A stretch of 64,000 bases of DNA from Clavelina lepadiformis (GCF_947623445.1 NC_135247.1:14634501-14698500), one strand, 5' to 3'. Positions 13,021 through 25,292 are shown, counted from the stretch's first letter. Notes: generated from the letters alone by a model not told the origin. A program made the numbers and translations.

Positions 13021-13958
13021 ACAACACAAGAGTAGCACTAGTTAAGTGAAAAATGCAACTGAATGAAAAAAATGGAAGACGTAAACACGCGCCGTGACTG
13101 CTTTGCTGACATCAGCGCAGATCCACCCTGCTACGTGTGTTATTGTTAACTAACAATTTTCCATACAAATACGCTTATTCAGCGAAAACCCTCAAAGGCG
13201 TTTGTGTACGTTACGAGCTTGAATATGCATGATTGGGTAGAATAACGTCAGCGTTTGCAAGCGCTCTTGCGCAAACTTCGTTTCTTTTTTATAACCTTCC
13301 GAAGACGAAAATTGTTAGCGTAGGCGCTACATAGATGCCTTATTATTATTTATTACTGTGCCGTGGTTGCAACGAGTGCAGGTAAACTTTATTCACATGA
13401 ATAAATGCTGACAATTGAAGTATGAGTTTACCTGAACACAATGCAATCACATGGCAGTTAAAAATTTCAATGTTTCCTTTCTTGTATTTGTGAAAGTTTT
13501 TTTATGAAACATGATCTAGGCCTACTTGCTTTACTAACGTTAAAAGTGAAAGAAATTGACGCACCACACTTGCTATGTCATTATAAACCGTTTAATAGTA
13601 AAAAAATAAAAGGCAAGCACTGCAAGAAAATGACTATCCTATGTAGAAAGATTTTGCCACAAGCCGGTGTAAGGGATAGAGAAAGTCGGGAATCGCGCTT
13701 CAAGGAAAATGCAGCGAAAAACGTTTCAAGCGCAACAAGTACGGCACTACATAAACCAGTGTAAAAGCACTCAAATAAAAGTTAAAAAAAAAATAAATAG
13801 CAGCGCGCTCGGTATCAAAACAGAAAAAATTGACCCATGAAATTGGGTTTTACACGTCGATTCACAATACAATTTTCGTTTCCTAGCAAGTTTGATATAC
13901 AAAGCATAAGAAAAGTGTTCAACAAACAAGGTAAAATTGACTTAAACACCGGCGCGAG
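13021..13958. other. Gap downstream of PPT2, no gene seen
   Basis: The stretch holds the 3' flank of PPT2, which reads leftward from 13959. A plus-strand frame of 86 codons at 13504-13764 starts with ATG but is Lys/Arg-rich with no recognisable domain and no splice context, so I do not call it. Confidence 0.3.
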
Positions 13959-16870
13959 TTACGTCAGCCATGGCTCAATGCATTTTTTGAAAACAGCTTC
14001 AGTTCTGTGCCAGTATATGTGGTGGACGTTGGCCATTGTACATTCGTGAAGACTACCCCTCCGATCAAGCGATTTCAAACCAAATACGTCATCCTTGTAG
14101 ATCTGAAATCCAACAAAAAATTCAACCTTGACTTTTAAAAATTACTGTGATTGAAGATAATAAATTTTATACGCAATTTCAACACAATGACGGTAAGTGC
14201 AGCCTTACGATCAAAAAAGCTATTGCAATGAGTACGCGAAAGGACTGGCTTATAACTTCACCTGAAGATTCCTCATGGGAACAACATCTTCTCTTTCGTT
14301 GTAACAGGCAAACTGGGCAGACTGCCAAGGTGAGATAACACCGTCGTCGGGTCCGCCAATTAAGACAACGTTGTTAAGACGCTGGAAGTTTCTCTGCCAA
14401 CTGTTCTGGTAACTGAAATCGGACTTCAGACTTTCATTGTTTAGCAGTGCAAGGTAGGAACTGTAAAGCCCATACAGCTTTTTATGATGTGGATCTGTAG
14501 GAAACAATAATAGGGAATATTACCAACCATGCGCATGTAAGGTTGTGGTTACAAGTCAGTTGTTATGATGCACTGAAGTTAATGTGGGTTTTACGGATTA
14601 TTTTCCTGGCTGATTAACTTTCTAACAAATCCGTACAACCAAATATTTGATCAATACAAATATTTAAGCGTGACGTATCTACCGAGCTAAAAACTTATTA
14701 TAATTCGTTGTCGTGATATTTGAACAGAAACTACGTCACAAAGAAGGTATTATTCTATTACAAATGACCACTATTTACTGCACTTAATGTCATACCTGCG
14801 CTGTAATGCAATATTTATCATTCGATACTGTATCTTTAGCGTAAGTCAAACTGGCAAATTTTTTATTTTTATTTTGATGAATGTTTTACATTCAGGAGTG
14901 ATGATTTTTCTTTGAGTTGTATAACGTTAAGCGGGAACTAGACCCTTACTTCAGCACAGCGCCACCTGCCAAGACACTTGTGAACTGTATTACAGCAGTC
15001 AATAAGACAAATCTACCTTTCCAGTAATTTCCAATCGACCAACGTTGGCCGTAATGAGAATAGAATAACTCGTACAGTTTTTCTTTATATGTAGAGGGAA
15101 ATAACGCGTTGAGATAAGATGTATCTGCAACAATATAAATAAATTCATAAAAAAAGTTCATATTGATGGCTTCTTTTTTCAGGAGTCCAATCGAATTCTT
15201 CAAATAGGCTTAATTGCTCAAACCATTTGGTTGATCCTTGCCAATTTCAACACCATAAAAAACTTCGAGTAAAACCACTCATTTAAAAATTTCCAACTAT
15301 TTTACAACCCAACTGCCAATACAAAACACTGAAATTAACTTCAAATCACTGTCAAATGTTATAAGTCGCCCAAACACAATAACAAAGCAATACCCCTCGC
15401 TTTCTAAAAACATAATCTAAAATCAAAACATTCAAATTTAAACGCTGGCGGCTTTAGGGCGTTAGTTGTTGTTTTGGCTTGTGTATTAATTGGTTGCTTA
15501 CCTCCAAATTGTCCATTTAATGGTGATGATAACGCTATGAAATTGTTGACTTTGTGTTCGTTTGAAGTTTGAATCAAACCACGTCCGATAAGGCCGCCTA
15601 AAATTGCGTGCAGTGTTTTAAATGAAGTAGCCCGTATACCGCAGTGAATAGATATTTTTAAAAGTAAACCTGGGAAAAAGAAAACACGTAGCTCCCTACT
15701 ATGACACATGTAGGTGTGCTTTCAAAAGTTCGGCGTGAACAAAACGGCAACTGCTGGTCACTCAGCAGTGCAGGCTTATAAGCAGGGTTGCCATCGGTCT
15801 GGACTCAAAAATAAGGACGAACTCGAAACAAAAGAAGAATACTACCTTAAACAGTGCACAACAGGAGAAGGCAATCAATGTTACAAAAATGAAAAAACAA
15901 GATACTATTTGCGTGTTCTCAATTTTTGTATCTCTGTGATACAAAATGGTATACAAAAGGTGTCAAAATGCCCAAAATACGAACCTCTGCTCTAAATATA
16001 AGACAAAACTAAGGACGCAAGTGAAAATAAGGACATTTCTTTGCAAAAAGGACAAAAACATTTTCTAAGACACGGACCTGTAAAATAAGGACAAATCTTA
16101 AAAATAAGGATGGTATGGCAACCCTGCTTATAAGACAACTCAAATCATAAAAAAGGGAGAAACCCATTGGCCATTTCGTACGTATTGCAAACGCGGTTAC
16201 TTTCGGTCAAACTGATGTTTTGTTCCACTACGTGAAACGTGACAATAAAAGTAACGAAGGGAAATCTCCACTAGGCAGCTAGCTGGCGCGATTGTGGAGT
16301 TACTACAGTTCAAATCGCTCTAGTCTAAAGGAACGTAATCGTAAAGGTAACTGATTTGATTAAACATAACAAACAATCAACCACAACCAGTAGGTTACTA
16401 TTGTGATCAGTGATCACCGAAATTCGCTATAGTTCTCACATACCTTGTGAATATCCGATGAAATGAACACCGTCCTCAGATGAATCCATCATAGATTTCG
16501 TTAAATTCTTGATATATTCAACTTGATCCCACAGTGGATTTAAGCTGGCGTAATGGTCATATACATCCAAGCTATACACTACAGTACCAGGGTGTGCCTG
16601 TTAAACCACAGTGATGCTAATGATGTATAACCTAGTCCAAACAGCAACGATAAACCTAAGTTTTCTTAAAATGAAGTTATAAACTAACCCATTCAAGTTC
16701 ATAAAAACCTTTTTGATAAAGTTTTCCAGGTGCTTCAGGTCTGCGGCCGCATCCAAGATCCCATGAAGGATTATAACAGGTTTATACCCATGTACTTTGG
16801 TTACTTGCATGGTAATCATGAGACAAGTTATATAGCTCCATAATCGGTTACGCCAGGAATCAAGGATCAT
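13959..16870 (-). CDS. PPT2: Lysosomal thioesterase PPT2 homologue
   Basis: Six exons on the minus strand are 16870-16709, 16597-16444, 15597-15502, 15124-15017, 14494-14262 and 14102-13959. Their 897 bases predict 298 residues; human PPT2 has 302. The N-terminus carries a hydrophobic signal-type segment before YKPVIILHGILD, the start of the alpha/beta hydrolase fold. The nucleophile is Ser104 in GYSQG, split across an exon junction. The acidic residue lies in GGPDDGV (about 220-226), and the catalytic His is in VHHIYWH near residue 279. NYWKDPHHKKLY and CIEPWL at the C-terminus are family signatures. PPT2 hydrolyses thioesters such as palmitoyl-CoA in the lysosome and, unlike PPT1, is poor on palmitoylated proteins in mammals. 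The triad is complete, so an active enzyme is expected. A hAT-type element sits in intron 2. Confidence 0.93.
15783..16126. mobile_element. hAT-type MITE, 344 bp, in PPT2 intron 2
   Basis: The element starts CAGGGTTGCCAT and ends ATGGCAACCCTG, a near-perfect inverted pair. The flanks are a perfect 8-bp repeat, CTTATAAG, at 15775-15782 and 16127-16134. The interior is built from AAATAAGGAC-like motifs and has no transposase. Position between PPT2 exons 2 and 3 means it is transcribed and removed with the intron. Confidence 0.85.
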
Positions 16871-17034
16871 TGTTTCCTTAGTAGTCTATGCGAATAACGG
16901 CTAAGCTTACAGCAGTAGAACAGCGCCGACACCAACCAGACGTATCTGCAAAGAATGTGCAAAAATAAGTAACAACATAACGAAGATCTCTCTAATATAG
17001 CCTCCTTTTTTTAGCTGTGTTGCGGCTGCGCTTC

Positions 17035-17540
17035 TTAAGCTTTTTTCTTTTCCCGGATATCACGCGATGCTGATATCCTGCGTAACCTAGAAACAGCTTC
17101 ATTATCTGGATAATTCAATTTATCTACTGACCAACTATAACTATGTACGCCTATACTCCATTCTGATAATCCCTTTTGCAGGAACGAAACGTCGTGGCAT
17201 GTCACCCTAAGCCAAAACAAATGGTGTGCTTCCTGTCCAAAAGGACGCTGCATCCATATAACCCTAGCTTGCACGAAAAATAAAGGAAACACTTCGTTTA
17301 ATTTTCTAACTATGCGGAAATGCCGCACTTTTCACTCCGACATACTAACATTACAAGCCGGCAAACAGCGACACATAAGTTCCCCACGACAACACCCAGG
17401 AAACCTTTTTCTCTTTGTTGCCTGGACGATTTCGTCGTTTGTGCGCGCAGCTGTGTAAAACAAAGGGCTGCCTTCTTCCAATTCAATTGAAAACCATTGA
17501 GGCTTTCGATGCCGAGTACGAGTTCTTCAGCATATGTTAT
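17035..17540 (-). other. Open minus-strand frames upstream of PPT2, unassigned
   Basis: Minus-strand frames here stay open unusually long. One runs from about 17340 to a stop at 17035 and ends SRLRRISASRDIREKKKA; its first ATG is internal (MQRPFGQEAHH). Another covers about 17530-17345. Neither has an ATG in good context together with clear splice partners, and I recognise no family. They may be a 5' exon of a longer PPT2 transcript, a small separate gene, or chance. Confidence 0.2.
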
Positions 17541-17908
17541 TGTTAAACTATCAATATTTACCGTGCTTTCACTAAGTCCAAATTGAATTAGGGGAATATC
17601 GTTACATATTTTATTTTTTTTTAATTTACAGGTACAGCTTTCAAAGTCAATCTTATAAATGAATAAGTTTTCTCCCTACAAACTTAGTGAATGCACAGTT
17701 ATTTTCTAACTTATGTACTTGGCAGTGTTTCTTTTAATCACCTCTTAAGAAATACTCTATACTCTATACGTTTTTCATCTACTAAGAAAAACAATCGCTG
17801 TGTAGGCCCATTTGTTTTTAATATACAACATGCCATTGTGCCTCCACGTTTCGCTCTAAACGTTTCCGGCTTAAATATGCATCTCGACCTGATATTGCTG
17901 TTTTTGTC

Positions 17909-18480
17909 TTATCTATTGCAACACGAGCTATATATATTGTGTTCTTCCAGCTGTACAACATTGTTTTTAATAAAATTCATTATTTGTATTTTCCGACTTA
18001 GTTTGTCATCATATTGTCTTATGAAAGAGAAGGTTGCTTCTGTGACTTGGGCATAATTACTATCACAAACATGTCTCCATTTTCATGAGAAATCTCTTTC
18101 GGGTGAATGGTCACTTACAGTCATCAACAGCAGCTCAATAAAATTATTGGTCCACTGTCCTACGGTCATCCAGTTGAATTTTTTGGTAATGTAGTCTGTA
18201 CCGCAATTGCAAGTAACACCAAACGCTAAAGGGTCCTGGTATGCTGATGAATTAGGAACTATAGCCTTGCTGGAATGGATTAAAATATTTACCGACTTCA
18301 TTTAAATATTAACAGGCTCAGTGTTGTTTCTACGGTATTTGATTCTATTGTCACTTGGTATTGTTCCTACATCGATTTCATTGCAAATTTGGTCTACCAG
18401 AGTTTGCTCATTCGCATAATAGCTTTTTAAAACACGTTTGTCATTAAGTAAAAGTGTTATTATGAAAATATATTTCCATC
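17909..18480 (-). CDS. Unassigned protein fragment, three probable exons
   Basis: I do not recognise the product. Three minus-strand segments read as coding: about 18480-18314 (contains KRVLKSYYANEQTLVDQI, closing at CCT|GTTAAT), 18265-18119 (AIVPNSSAYQDPLAFGVT, followed by a short Cys pair CNC, closing at ACT|GTAAGT), and about 18050-17909 (QVTEATFSFIRQYDD, ending SSCCNR and a TAA stop). The first junction would use a 48-base intron and keeps phase. The second junction does not match in phase with the acceptors I see, so the model is incomplete. A hydrophobic run before KRVLKSYY may be a signal anchor, suggesting a secreted or membrane protein. The 5' end is not found. Confidence 0.35.
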
Positions 18481-18759
18481 ACAAAGCGTTTACAACTGCG
18501 ATTACAGTTTTTTTGAGTATGCATTTGCAGCCCATTTTTCAAGGCGGTTCCCATTAAAATGCTTGGGAATTGGGTGTTCGTAAGAAATGTTATGAGTATG
18601 AGATCATTAGGGTATTACCATTATCATGAAACAATTCCACATTATAAACACAAAGCATTACAAAGTTGTAAAAGATCCGAATACCTATAGTGGTGCTTTT
18701 ATGATGGAACAATACATAGGAGGTTAACAAATCGCTCATTGCAGCTGTCAATTTGATTG

Positions 18760-19172
18760 ATGCGCATTGAATATTCGGCCGAATCGGATAAAATTGCTCA
18801 AATTTGGTATTCGGCCGAAAACCGATTTTTAAGGTACTTCTAAAAGCTTGCCTGAAAATTCTTTTATTGAAAGAATGCTATAACAACAACGGATATGATT
18901 GTTGCAGCACGTAACAGGAAATCTATCAGCACATCATTTACGTATATACCTTTTCATTGCATGTTAGAACTAAGTATAGGCTACTTTAATCCAACTATTG
19001 TATTTCTTTAATTCTATAAGTCGCGGTGCATAGGCACTGTTTCGTTCACTTTTGCGATAAGAATATTTACAATACTAGATTGCATATGATTCGGCAGAAA
19101 TATTTCGCTTACTTTTTTTAAAAATTCGCATTCGGACCGAATCCAAAAAACATGATTTGGTACACCCCTATA
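18760..19172. mobile_element. Degenerate hAT-type MITE related to the one at 24.9 kb
   Basis: The right end reads ATTTGGTACACCCCTA and the interior carries ATTCGGCCGAAT and TTCGGACCGAATCC blocks. About 100 bases inside (CTTGCCTGAAAATTC to GCACGTAACAGGAAAT) align with 24895-25292. The left end is diverged and I could not find a clean target duplication, so the borders are approximate. Confidence 0.55.
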
Positions 19173-20881
19173 CTGTTTATACTGAGCTAAAAAGCGTGTT
19201 ATACGGCCTTACAAAATCACTGTATATGGCGTTTTAAAATGTTGTTCGTCATATGGCTTGCTGAAATAAAACGAACGCAGGTTTGCGCGTTTAGGCAGGT
19301 TTTCGGTTGGATTATCACATTAATCCAACATGATCAATTACTGGCATAACTTTGAATACATTATAAACAGTTATTTGAAAGTAGGCAAGTTACTAATGAG
19401 GTAGAATGGGTCACTTAATTTAATGACAATTGAAAGAAACGCTACAACAGCTGGATTATATCATTTTTCAAAACAAAGCGGTCATCAAGTCAAAGTGTAA
19501 GTTATTCCACTCTTTTGAATTACTAAATGGCATCAAGGGAGCACTGAGGCTGAAGAAACTGGTACCGGTAAACCAACGCGCCAAGTTCCAACATAATATA
19601 GTGCTGTATTTCATCACATAATTGCAATTAGGCGAAAAACAAATCAGTTAAAAAGTTTACTGTAGGCTACGTATGAATATGAAAACACACTTCCTTTCGA
19701 AGCGTTTTTGGCGGTTTATAAGGCGTAAAAACGCAAAATGTTTAGACCTAGCTTTGAAAAAAATCAATTCAAAGCTTCAAAGCAATTCTACAGTGCTGTA
19801 AATACCTTCACTGCAATTCTCTGTATTTTCAGGATATTTCATGCACTTTTAAATTTAATTTAAGTATAAAGAATTTGCAGTAAAGTGTACCACTTACCTT
19901 ACTTGGGAATTTTTTCGGTAATGTCATTTAAAACTCTAACCACAGTTGCTAGTTGTCTTGAAAATGGTAAGGGCATAACCTACTTTCGCATTCGATAAAA
20001 AGTTTTACGTGGCCACAATTGTAGTAGAAAGTTTTAGATTTTTGAAGGAACTGTAATTCACTTTACAAATAAGAGGCACTTTTAGCATGAAATAGTTTGA
20101 AACAAAAATATCAATACAGCTACTATATTCGTTTTTCTACGTAATAATGCCCTTTTAAAGATATCTATTAAAAATGGTTGAAATTACAGAAAAGTAATAC
20201 TGTTCTTAGATAATTATTTTCATTGTAAATGATTTATAAAAATAACACACTTTTTATATTTCTTACATAAAAAACTATCCACGGTTTTGAGTACATTAGC
20301 AATACACTTTATACACACGAAATTTGGTGTTTTTTGCTTTACTTTGGGGAATCACCTACCATCGAACTCCAAAGTCATTCTGACCTCAACATAACTGCAG
20401 ATTGCGCAATTTTTGCTTGAATGTGGACGTGAGAGAACGAAAACGATTTTCTGAACGATGAGGTCTCTCTGTCTTTACTGTTAGTGTTACTACTTACTAG
20501 TTAAGAATTACAACAGTCTAACTTATGATATTAGGATATATTAGATAAGCGTTTTGAATTCTCACCATTGTTATATACCTGTACTTGTGGCATACGTAAG
20601 TTCAAGATTTTTGACCCATTGAACATTTGTTTTATGTATGTTACTAAATTTATATATAAGATAAGAAAAATTATAATGTTTCAGCTGTATTGCGTGTTGA
20701 AGTTAAGTGATTTTTTTCAGAACTGAGTAATGTGCAAATAAAAGTGGATAAAAGGAAATTGCCTTATCATTCAGATGTATAATTAATTAATTGAAAAATA
20801 TTTCCACGAGCAAATAATGACTCCTTATATTTTCCATTTCGAAAGAGTAGGTGACCATCAATTTAATATTAAAAAATAAAA
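19173..20881. other. Gap before MGST3, no gene seen
   Basis: AT-rich sequence without a convincing coding region or defined repeat. The MGST3 promoter should lie in the last few hundred bases; no TATA box or other element can be named with confidence. Confidence 0.4.
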
Positions 20882-21454
20882 ATGGGTCTTGATAAGGAAT
20901 ACGGATATGTGGCCGCCACAGGGGTAGCATCATGCCTCCTTCTGCAAGGATTGGCCATGAAAGTTAGCAAAGCAAGAAAGACGTATGAGGTCCCAGTAAG
21001 TGATTGCTTTTCACAGTTGTTTCACTTATCTTGAGGAAAAGGGTATTACATGTTTAACTACGTAGCTTTCTTTTGAACTACTTTAGTACCCCAAAATGTA
21101 CAGCGAAACAGAAGACCGATTCAACTGTATACAAAGAGCTCACCAGAACACATTGGAGCAACATCCAACAATGCTCTTTCTTCTGACCACAGGAGGACTT
21201 GGATACCCAGTATGTAAACTCATTATTTCTGCTAGTATTTTTTAACAGGCTTACAGACAATCATGATATTTTGTACACAGAAAACTTCTGCTGCTTTTGG
21301 CACCATTTGGATTCTTGGTAGAACCGTTTATGCTGCAGGATATTCAACGGGTGACCCAAAAAAGAGACTTTGGGGGTCATTTGGCTACATTGGTACCATT
21401 GGCTTGCTGTCAACTAGTGTTGCATTTATCCTGAAAAAATTTGATGTTATTTAG
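20882..21454 (+). CDS. MGST3: Microsomal glutathione S-transferase 3 homologue
   Basis: Three exons, 20882-20995, 21087-21209 and 21281-21454, all join in phase 0 and give 411 bases, or 136 residues; human MGST3 has 152. The protein begins [17 protein letters not shown] and has the four hydrophobic segments of the MAPEG family. Family signatures are [20 protein letters not shown] (the glutathione-binding helix), and [21 protein letters not shown]3 enzymes sit in the endoplasmic reticulum or outer mitochondrial membrane and use glutathione to reduce lipid hydroperoxides or conjugate leukotriene A4. The introns are only 91 and 71 bases. An AATAAA at 21595-21600 could be the polyadenylation signal. 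The 3' end faces that of ASZ1. Confidence 0.93.
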
Positions 21455-21735
21455 TTATGTCTTTCAACCGTGTTTGTCTAATTCTATCCAATGAAGCATG
21501 TTACTGACTTAAGATATCTTCTTTTGAGATACAAAAATGCAAAACGTTCCGAATGTTGAAGTAAGAATTGAAACTGATTAGCGTAAAAAAATTGAATAAA
21601 CTACCTGAAACATAATGCGGGCTTAAAAAAGTAAAATGAAAGCAGTGTAAAAAAGATGTGTAGAATAAACCTAATAGAACTGAAGAAAACTTGGGTAAGA
21701 AATACACATGATTGGTACTTGGCAAAATTAAAAGT

Positions 21736-24243
21736 TCATTTGAACAAATGAAATTGGGGTTTTACTTTATACAGAAGCACAGAGAAACTTGCTAAAAAGG
21801 GTAAGGCAATGCATAAAACTCGAACTGTGCATGTTTTAGATTTCCTTGTTTCAATGAAGTCCACTTGGGTGTAGTCGTCACTCTTCTTCTTCAATAAAGT
21901 AGCTTGCTGATGAAGAATCTTGAGTGATGAGCACAATTTGTGTGTGGACAATAATAACTTCTGAACCTAGAAAATTATAGAATTAAAATGCAAGAAATGC
22001 ATGCAAACTTGTATAATGCACGAAAAATCACAAATCATGACAGGTTGTATGACTCAGTGAGTCTGATTAATAGTTCAGCAGTGCTAACATATGAATTAAA
22101 TAATATTGTTATGATCATGCCAACCTGTGATACTATAAGAGCATCAGGATTTGCTTCAAGCTGAAGAGATGCAGGAGTCTGTAGAATGGCTGGGTGCATT
22201 TCAAGGTGCTTTGTAGAATACCTTCGATGGTAATAGACTCATACTTATTTGACAACATTTACTGTGATGGTAATTTTTGATAGTAACGTATTGAAAATGT
22301 GTATTATGCTATGATTCAGGGTGTAAAACAATGAGAAAATTCAAAGATGGTCTATAGCAGTGGTTCTCAACCTTTCATGGTTCATGGCCCCCTTACACTG
22401 GACACTTAAAATCCTCAATTTAGCACAGCAAGCAAAAATACGTGAGAAACTTATGCCTCGCTTTGCCTCGTCTTTCTTGATTGTCTACACTGTAGCTCGC
22501 TAGTGAGGCATCTGCTCATGGCCCCAGGTTAAAAAACCCTGGGCTATGGCAACAAGTGCTAGCGAATAGATTGAAAATATATTTCAATACCTTAAAGCAC
22601 TGCTAATATACAGCAGATGTTCTGAAGATGTTCTCAAAACCGCTTGAAGATTTCCAAATGTAAGTACAGTACTGTTAAAATTAGGCAGGCTCTCATCCTG
22701 CCATTCCTGCGAGTGCCAATCTTTTAACTGTAAAACAATGGTATTACTTCCTTGCTAAATAATAATACAAAAACTAAATGCTGTGATATATTTATGGTAC
22801 AGTGCAAAATAGGATCCTAATTCCACATAAATAAAACTATTTATTAAGAAGCAGTATTGTCATTGACTATTAAATACGAAAAAGTACTATAGTAGTAGTG
22901 GTACATAGTGCACTTACTGCAGTTAAAATTCTGTTCCTTGCGCCAAACTGACTGATGCCAATAACACTGAGGTCCTTATCAGTTACTGAAAGGAGTTGTT
23001 CAAATCGAACATCATGTTCATGAAATTTTGGTATCAAATGCGAGAGCTCTAGACCGCACAAGAACAACTCCAGTTGTCCATATCTACAACAAGATATTTT
23101 ATAACAGACTTGATTTTAATAATATCTCTTTTCTAGATACACTGATACAACAAGGCGTTGCCTGTAATTTACAATTTTCATTACGTATGAAGTGGGACTA
23201 TAAAAATATATTTCATACCAATGATATAATGAAAGCGATTAGATAGAGTTACAAAGCAGAATCATCTTGAAAACATATTTGTACCATATCTACCTTTGAT
23301 ATTCTTCTTCGTCACTATTTGCTTTCAGTATAAGAATGTCTTCATCACTATTCCTTGTTGGAATATGAGAAACAGTAAGATCTGAGTTTAAAATTCCTGG
23401 CTGAGGTTTGGATACAATTGGTGCATCTTTACTGTCGCCCATGCCTAAATTCTCTAAATTATCAGTTTGGCTTTCAGATTTATTTAGTTGGCATGTATTT
23501 CTATCAGTTAAAATTTCTTTAACTTCAGCAGGCATGCAGTCCATATGTTCACTTTCGGAAAATACATATGCACCAGCTTTTATCAAAACCTTTGCGCAAT
23601 CCTTGAAGCCATTAGCCAGAGCCCAGTCCAGGGCAGACCAGCCTTTATTATCTTTTCTGTTCACGTTTGGGTTGTTTACTTGCAATATCAAGTTTATTCC
23701 ATCAATGTTTCCATTTTTTGTTGCAAACATCAATGCAGTTTTTCCATTTCTGTCAACAAAATCTCCTTTGGCACCATTTTCAAACAAATAATTAATAACT
23801 GCTAATGTATTTTTGTGGTTTGCATGTAATTTGCAAGCTGCCATCAATGCTGGGCAACCATCTGGACCAGTTAAGTTGACATCACAACCAGCTTCTACCA
23901 AAATTTTAATTATCTCCAAATTTCCAAATTTGGAAGCATAAGTTATAGGAGGCCAGGTGGAATTCAACAGAGTGTTGCATAATGATGGACTTCGCCTCAA
24001 AAAATCGCTAACACATTTACTATTTCCACTGATTACAGCATTTTGAAAGTCACTGAGAAGGACAAGAGATGTACCATTTTCTTCCTTCAATATACAGTTG
24101 GACTTCACTTTTTCTTCACTTTTCACAGCAACCTTTGGTTCATTCTCTTCATTTTTTCCTTTAGTGAAATCAATTTCATGACCAAAGTCAAAGTCATCGC
24201 AGTCTTCATCACTCTCATAACCAGCTGGGGAATAGCTTGACAT
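21736..24243 (-). CDS. ASZ1: Ankyrin repeat, SAM and leucine-zipper-type protein 1 (GASZ) homologue
   Basis: Five exons on the minus strand, 24243-23294, 23083-22918, 22727-22591, 22221-22125 and 21966-21736, total 1581 bases and 526 residues; human ASZ1 has 475. The order of parts matches: an acidic N-terminus (ESDEDCDDFDFGHEIDF), about five ankyrin repeats between residues 60 and 230 (e.g. NGKTALMFATKNGNIDGI), and a SAM domain from about 317 to 372 (LELFLCGLELSHLIPKFHEH). A helical region follows, then a hydrophobic C-terminal anchor (VRVLCIALPFLASFSVLLY). In mammals ASZ1 is a mitochondrial outer-membrane-anchored germline protein of the nuage, needed for piRNA biogenesis and transposon silencing. 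The large first exon holds all the ankyrin repeats. A small hAT-type element lies in intron 3. Confidence 0.9.
22358..22541. mobile_element. Short hAT-type MITE in ASZ1 intron 3
   Basis: A 184-bp element opens with CAGTGGTTCTCAACCTTT and closes with GGTTAAAAAACCCTG. The flanks GTCTATAG and GGCTATGG match at six of eight positions, suggesting an older insertion. The ends resemble those of the element at 5783-6070. Confidence 0.6.
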
Positions 24244-24894
24244 GCTGCATTAACTTTATGCCTTAATTCCTCTAAACATTTGTTACATAAGGATTTGGTT
24301 AAGATTAAATTCTTATCAACAACAATAAACTTTGTGCAACAACATGAAACCAACTTTCACCAATTGACCCAGTGAAGCATGGTTCCAACAACTAGGCCAC
24401 AAAGATTTGCTCACGTGTAATGCAAGATTTGGAAGTTTTGGAAAGTAAAAGGTTTAAAAATTAAATAAGCAATCAGAGAAATAAGACTTCTGCTAAGAAA
24501 GCTTGTTATAGCACACTTGGCCTTGTCATATTTGAAGCAATGGTTTCTCATAGCCCACATGTTGCAACTGAATCTTCAAACAAAACAAATAACAGTAGAC
24601 TAATTTATATTTTGTCAAATACTGCCATAATGCTGCGTTTCGAGATCATAAAACTTACTTACAAATAAATGCATCACCTTTTTTGTCTAGTGTTATACTT
24701 GCCGTGCTTGTAATTGTTTTAAGTGGATAGATAAGAACAAAGAAATTTTTGGTCTTGTTGCGTTAACATAACAGCCTCACTCTGTTCTCATTCATGGCCA
24801 AGATTTGTGTAACCTCAAGAGGATTATTAGTTGGCTCACTAGTTTTGTTTTTAATGTAGCAGCACTACCATCATTAACTGTACCTTCTAACTTG
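24244..24894. other. 5' flank of ASZ1, no gene seen
   Basis: This stretch should contain the ASZ1 transcription start. A minus-strand frame of 76 codons at 24353-24123 overlaps the start of ASZ1 in another frame and is a shadow. No other structure is evident. Confidence 0.35.
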
Positions 24895-25292
24895 AGGTAC
24901 ACCGAAACTTCAACAAGCTGAATTAATTTGGTCATATTGGGTGAAGTTACCAAAATTTAGTATTCAGTCGAATTTATTTTCAGACTCGGCTAAAACGGGA
25001 AATTTAAAATGTGTTTTAAAAACCTGCTTGAAAACTCCTTCATTACAGGAGGATTTTTAAAAAGGCAGATATGAATGTTGTTGCACCTTGCACGTAACAG
25101 AAAATTTAAGTATTCCATTTACTATTTTAATTAACTTTCAATCCCAAGCCATGGTTTACCAGCACTGTTTTGTTTGCTTTTGTAATACGAATACTTACAA
25201 TGAAGAATGCATGGTTCGGCCAAAATAATTCAGTTTCCTCTTCTGAAAATTCAATTTTGGACCGAATCCATGAGACACGATATGGTACACTA
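24895..25292. mobile_element. Degenerate hAT-type MITE related to the one at 18.8 kb
   Basis: The left end shows GAGGTACACCGAAACTT and the right end ACGATATGGTACACTA, an inverted but diverged pair. The interior shares TTGCACGTAACAGAAAAT-type sequence and a TTTGGACCGAATCC block with 18760-19172. Target duplications are not clear. Confidence 0.5.

Noticed and set aside
15714-15995. Plus-strand frame of 93 codons
   Set aside because: It runs into the hAT-type MITE at 15783-16126 and is fortuitous.
23408-23805. Plus-strand reading frames of 127 and 86 codons
   Set aside because: They are antisense shadows of the ankyrin-repeat exon of ASZ1 and have no splice context or domain.
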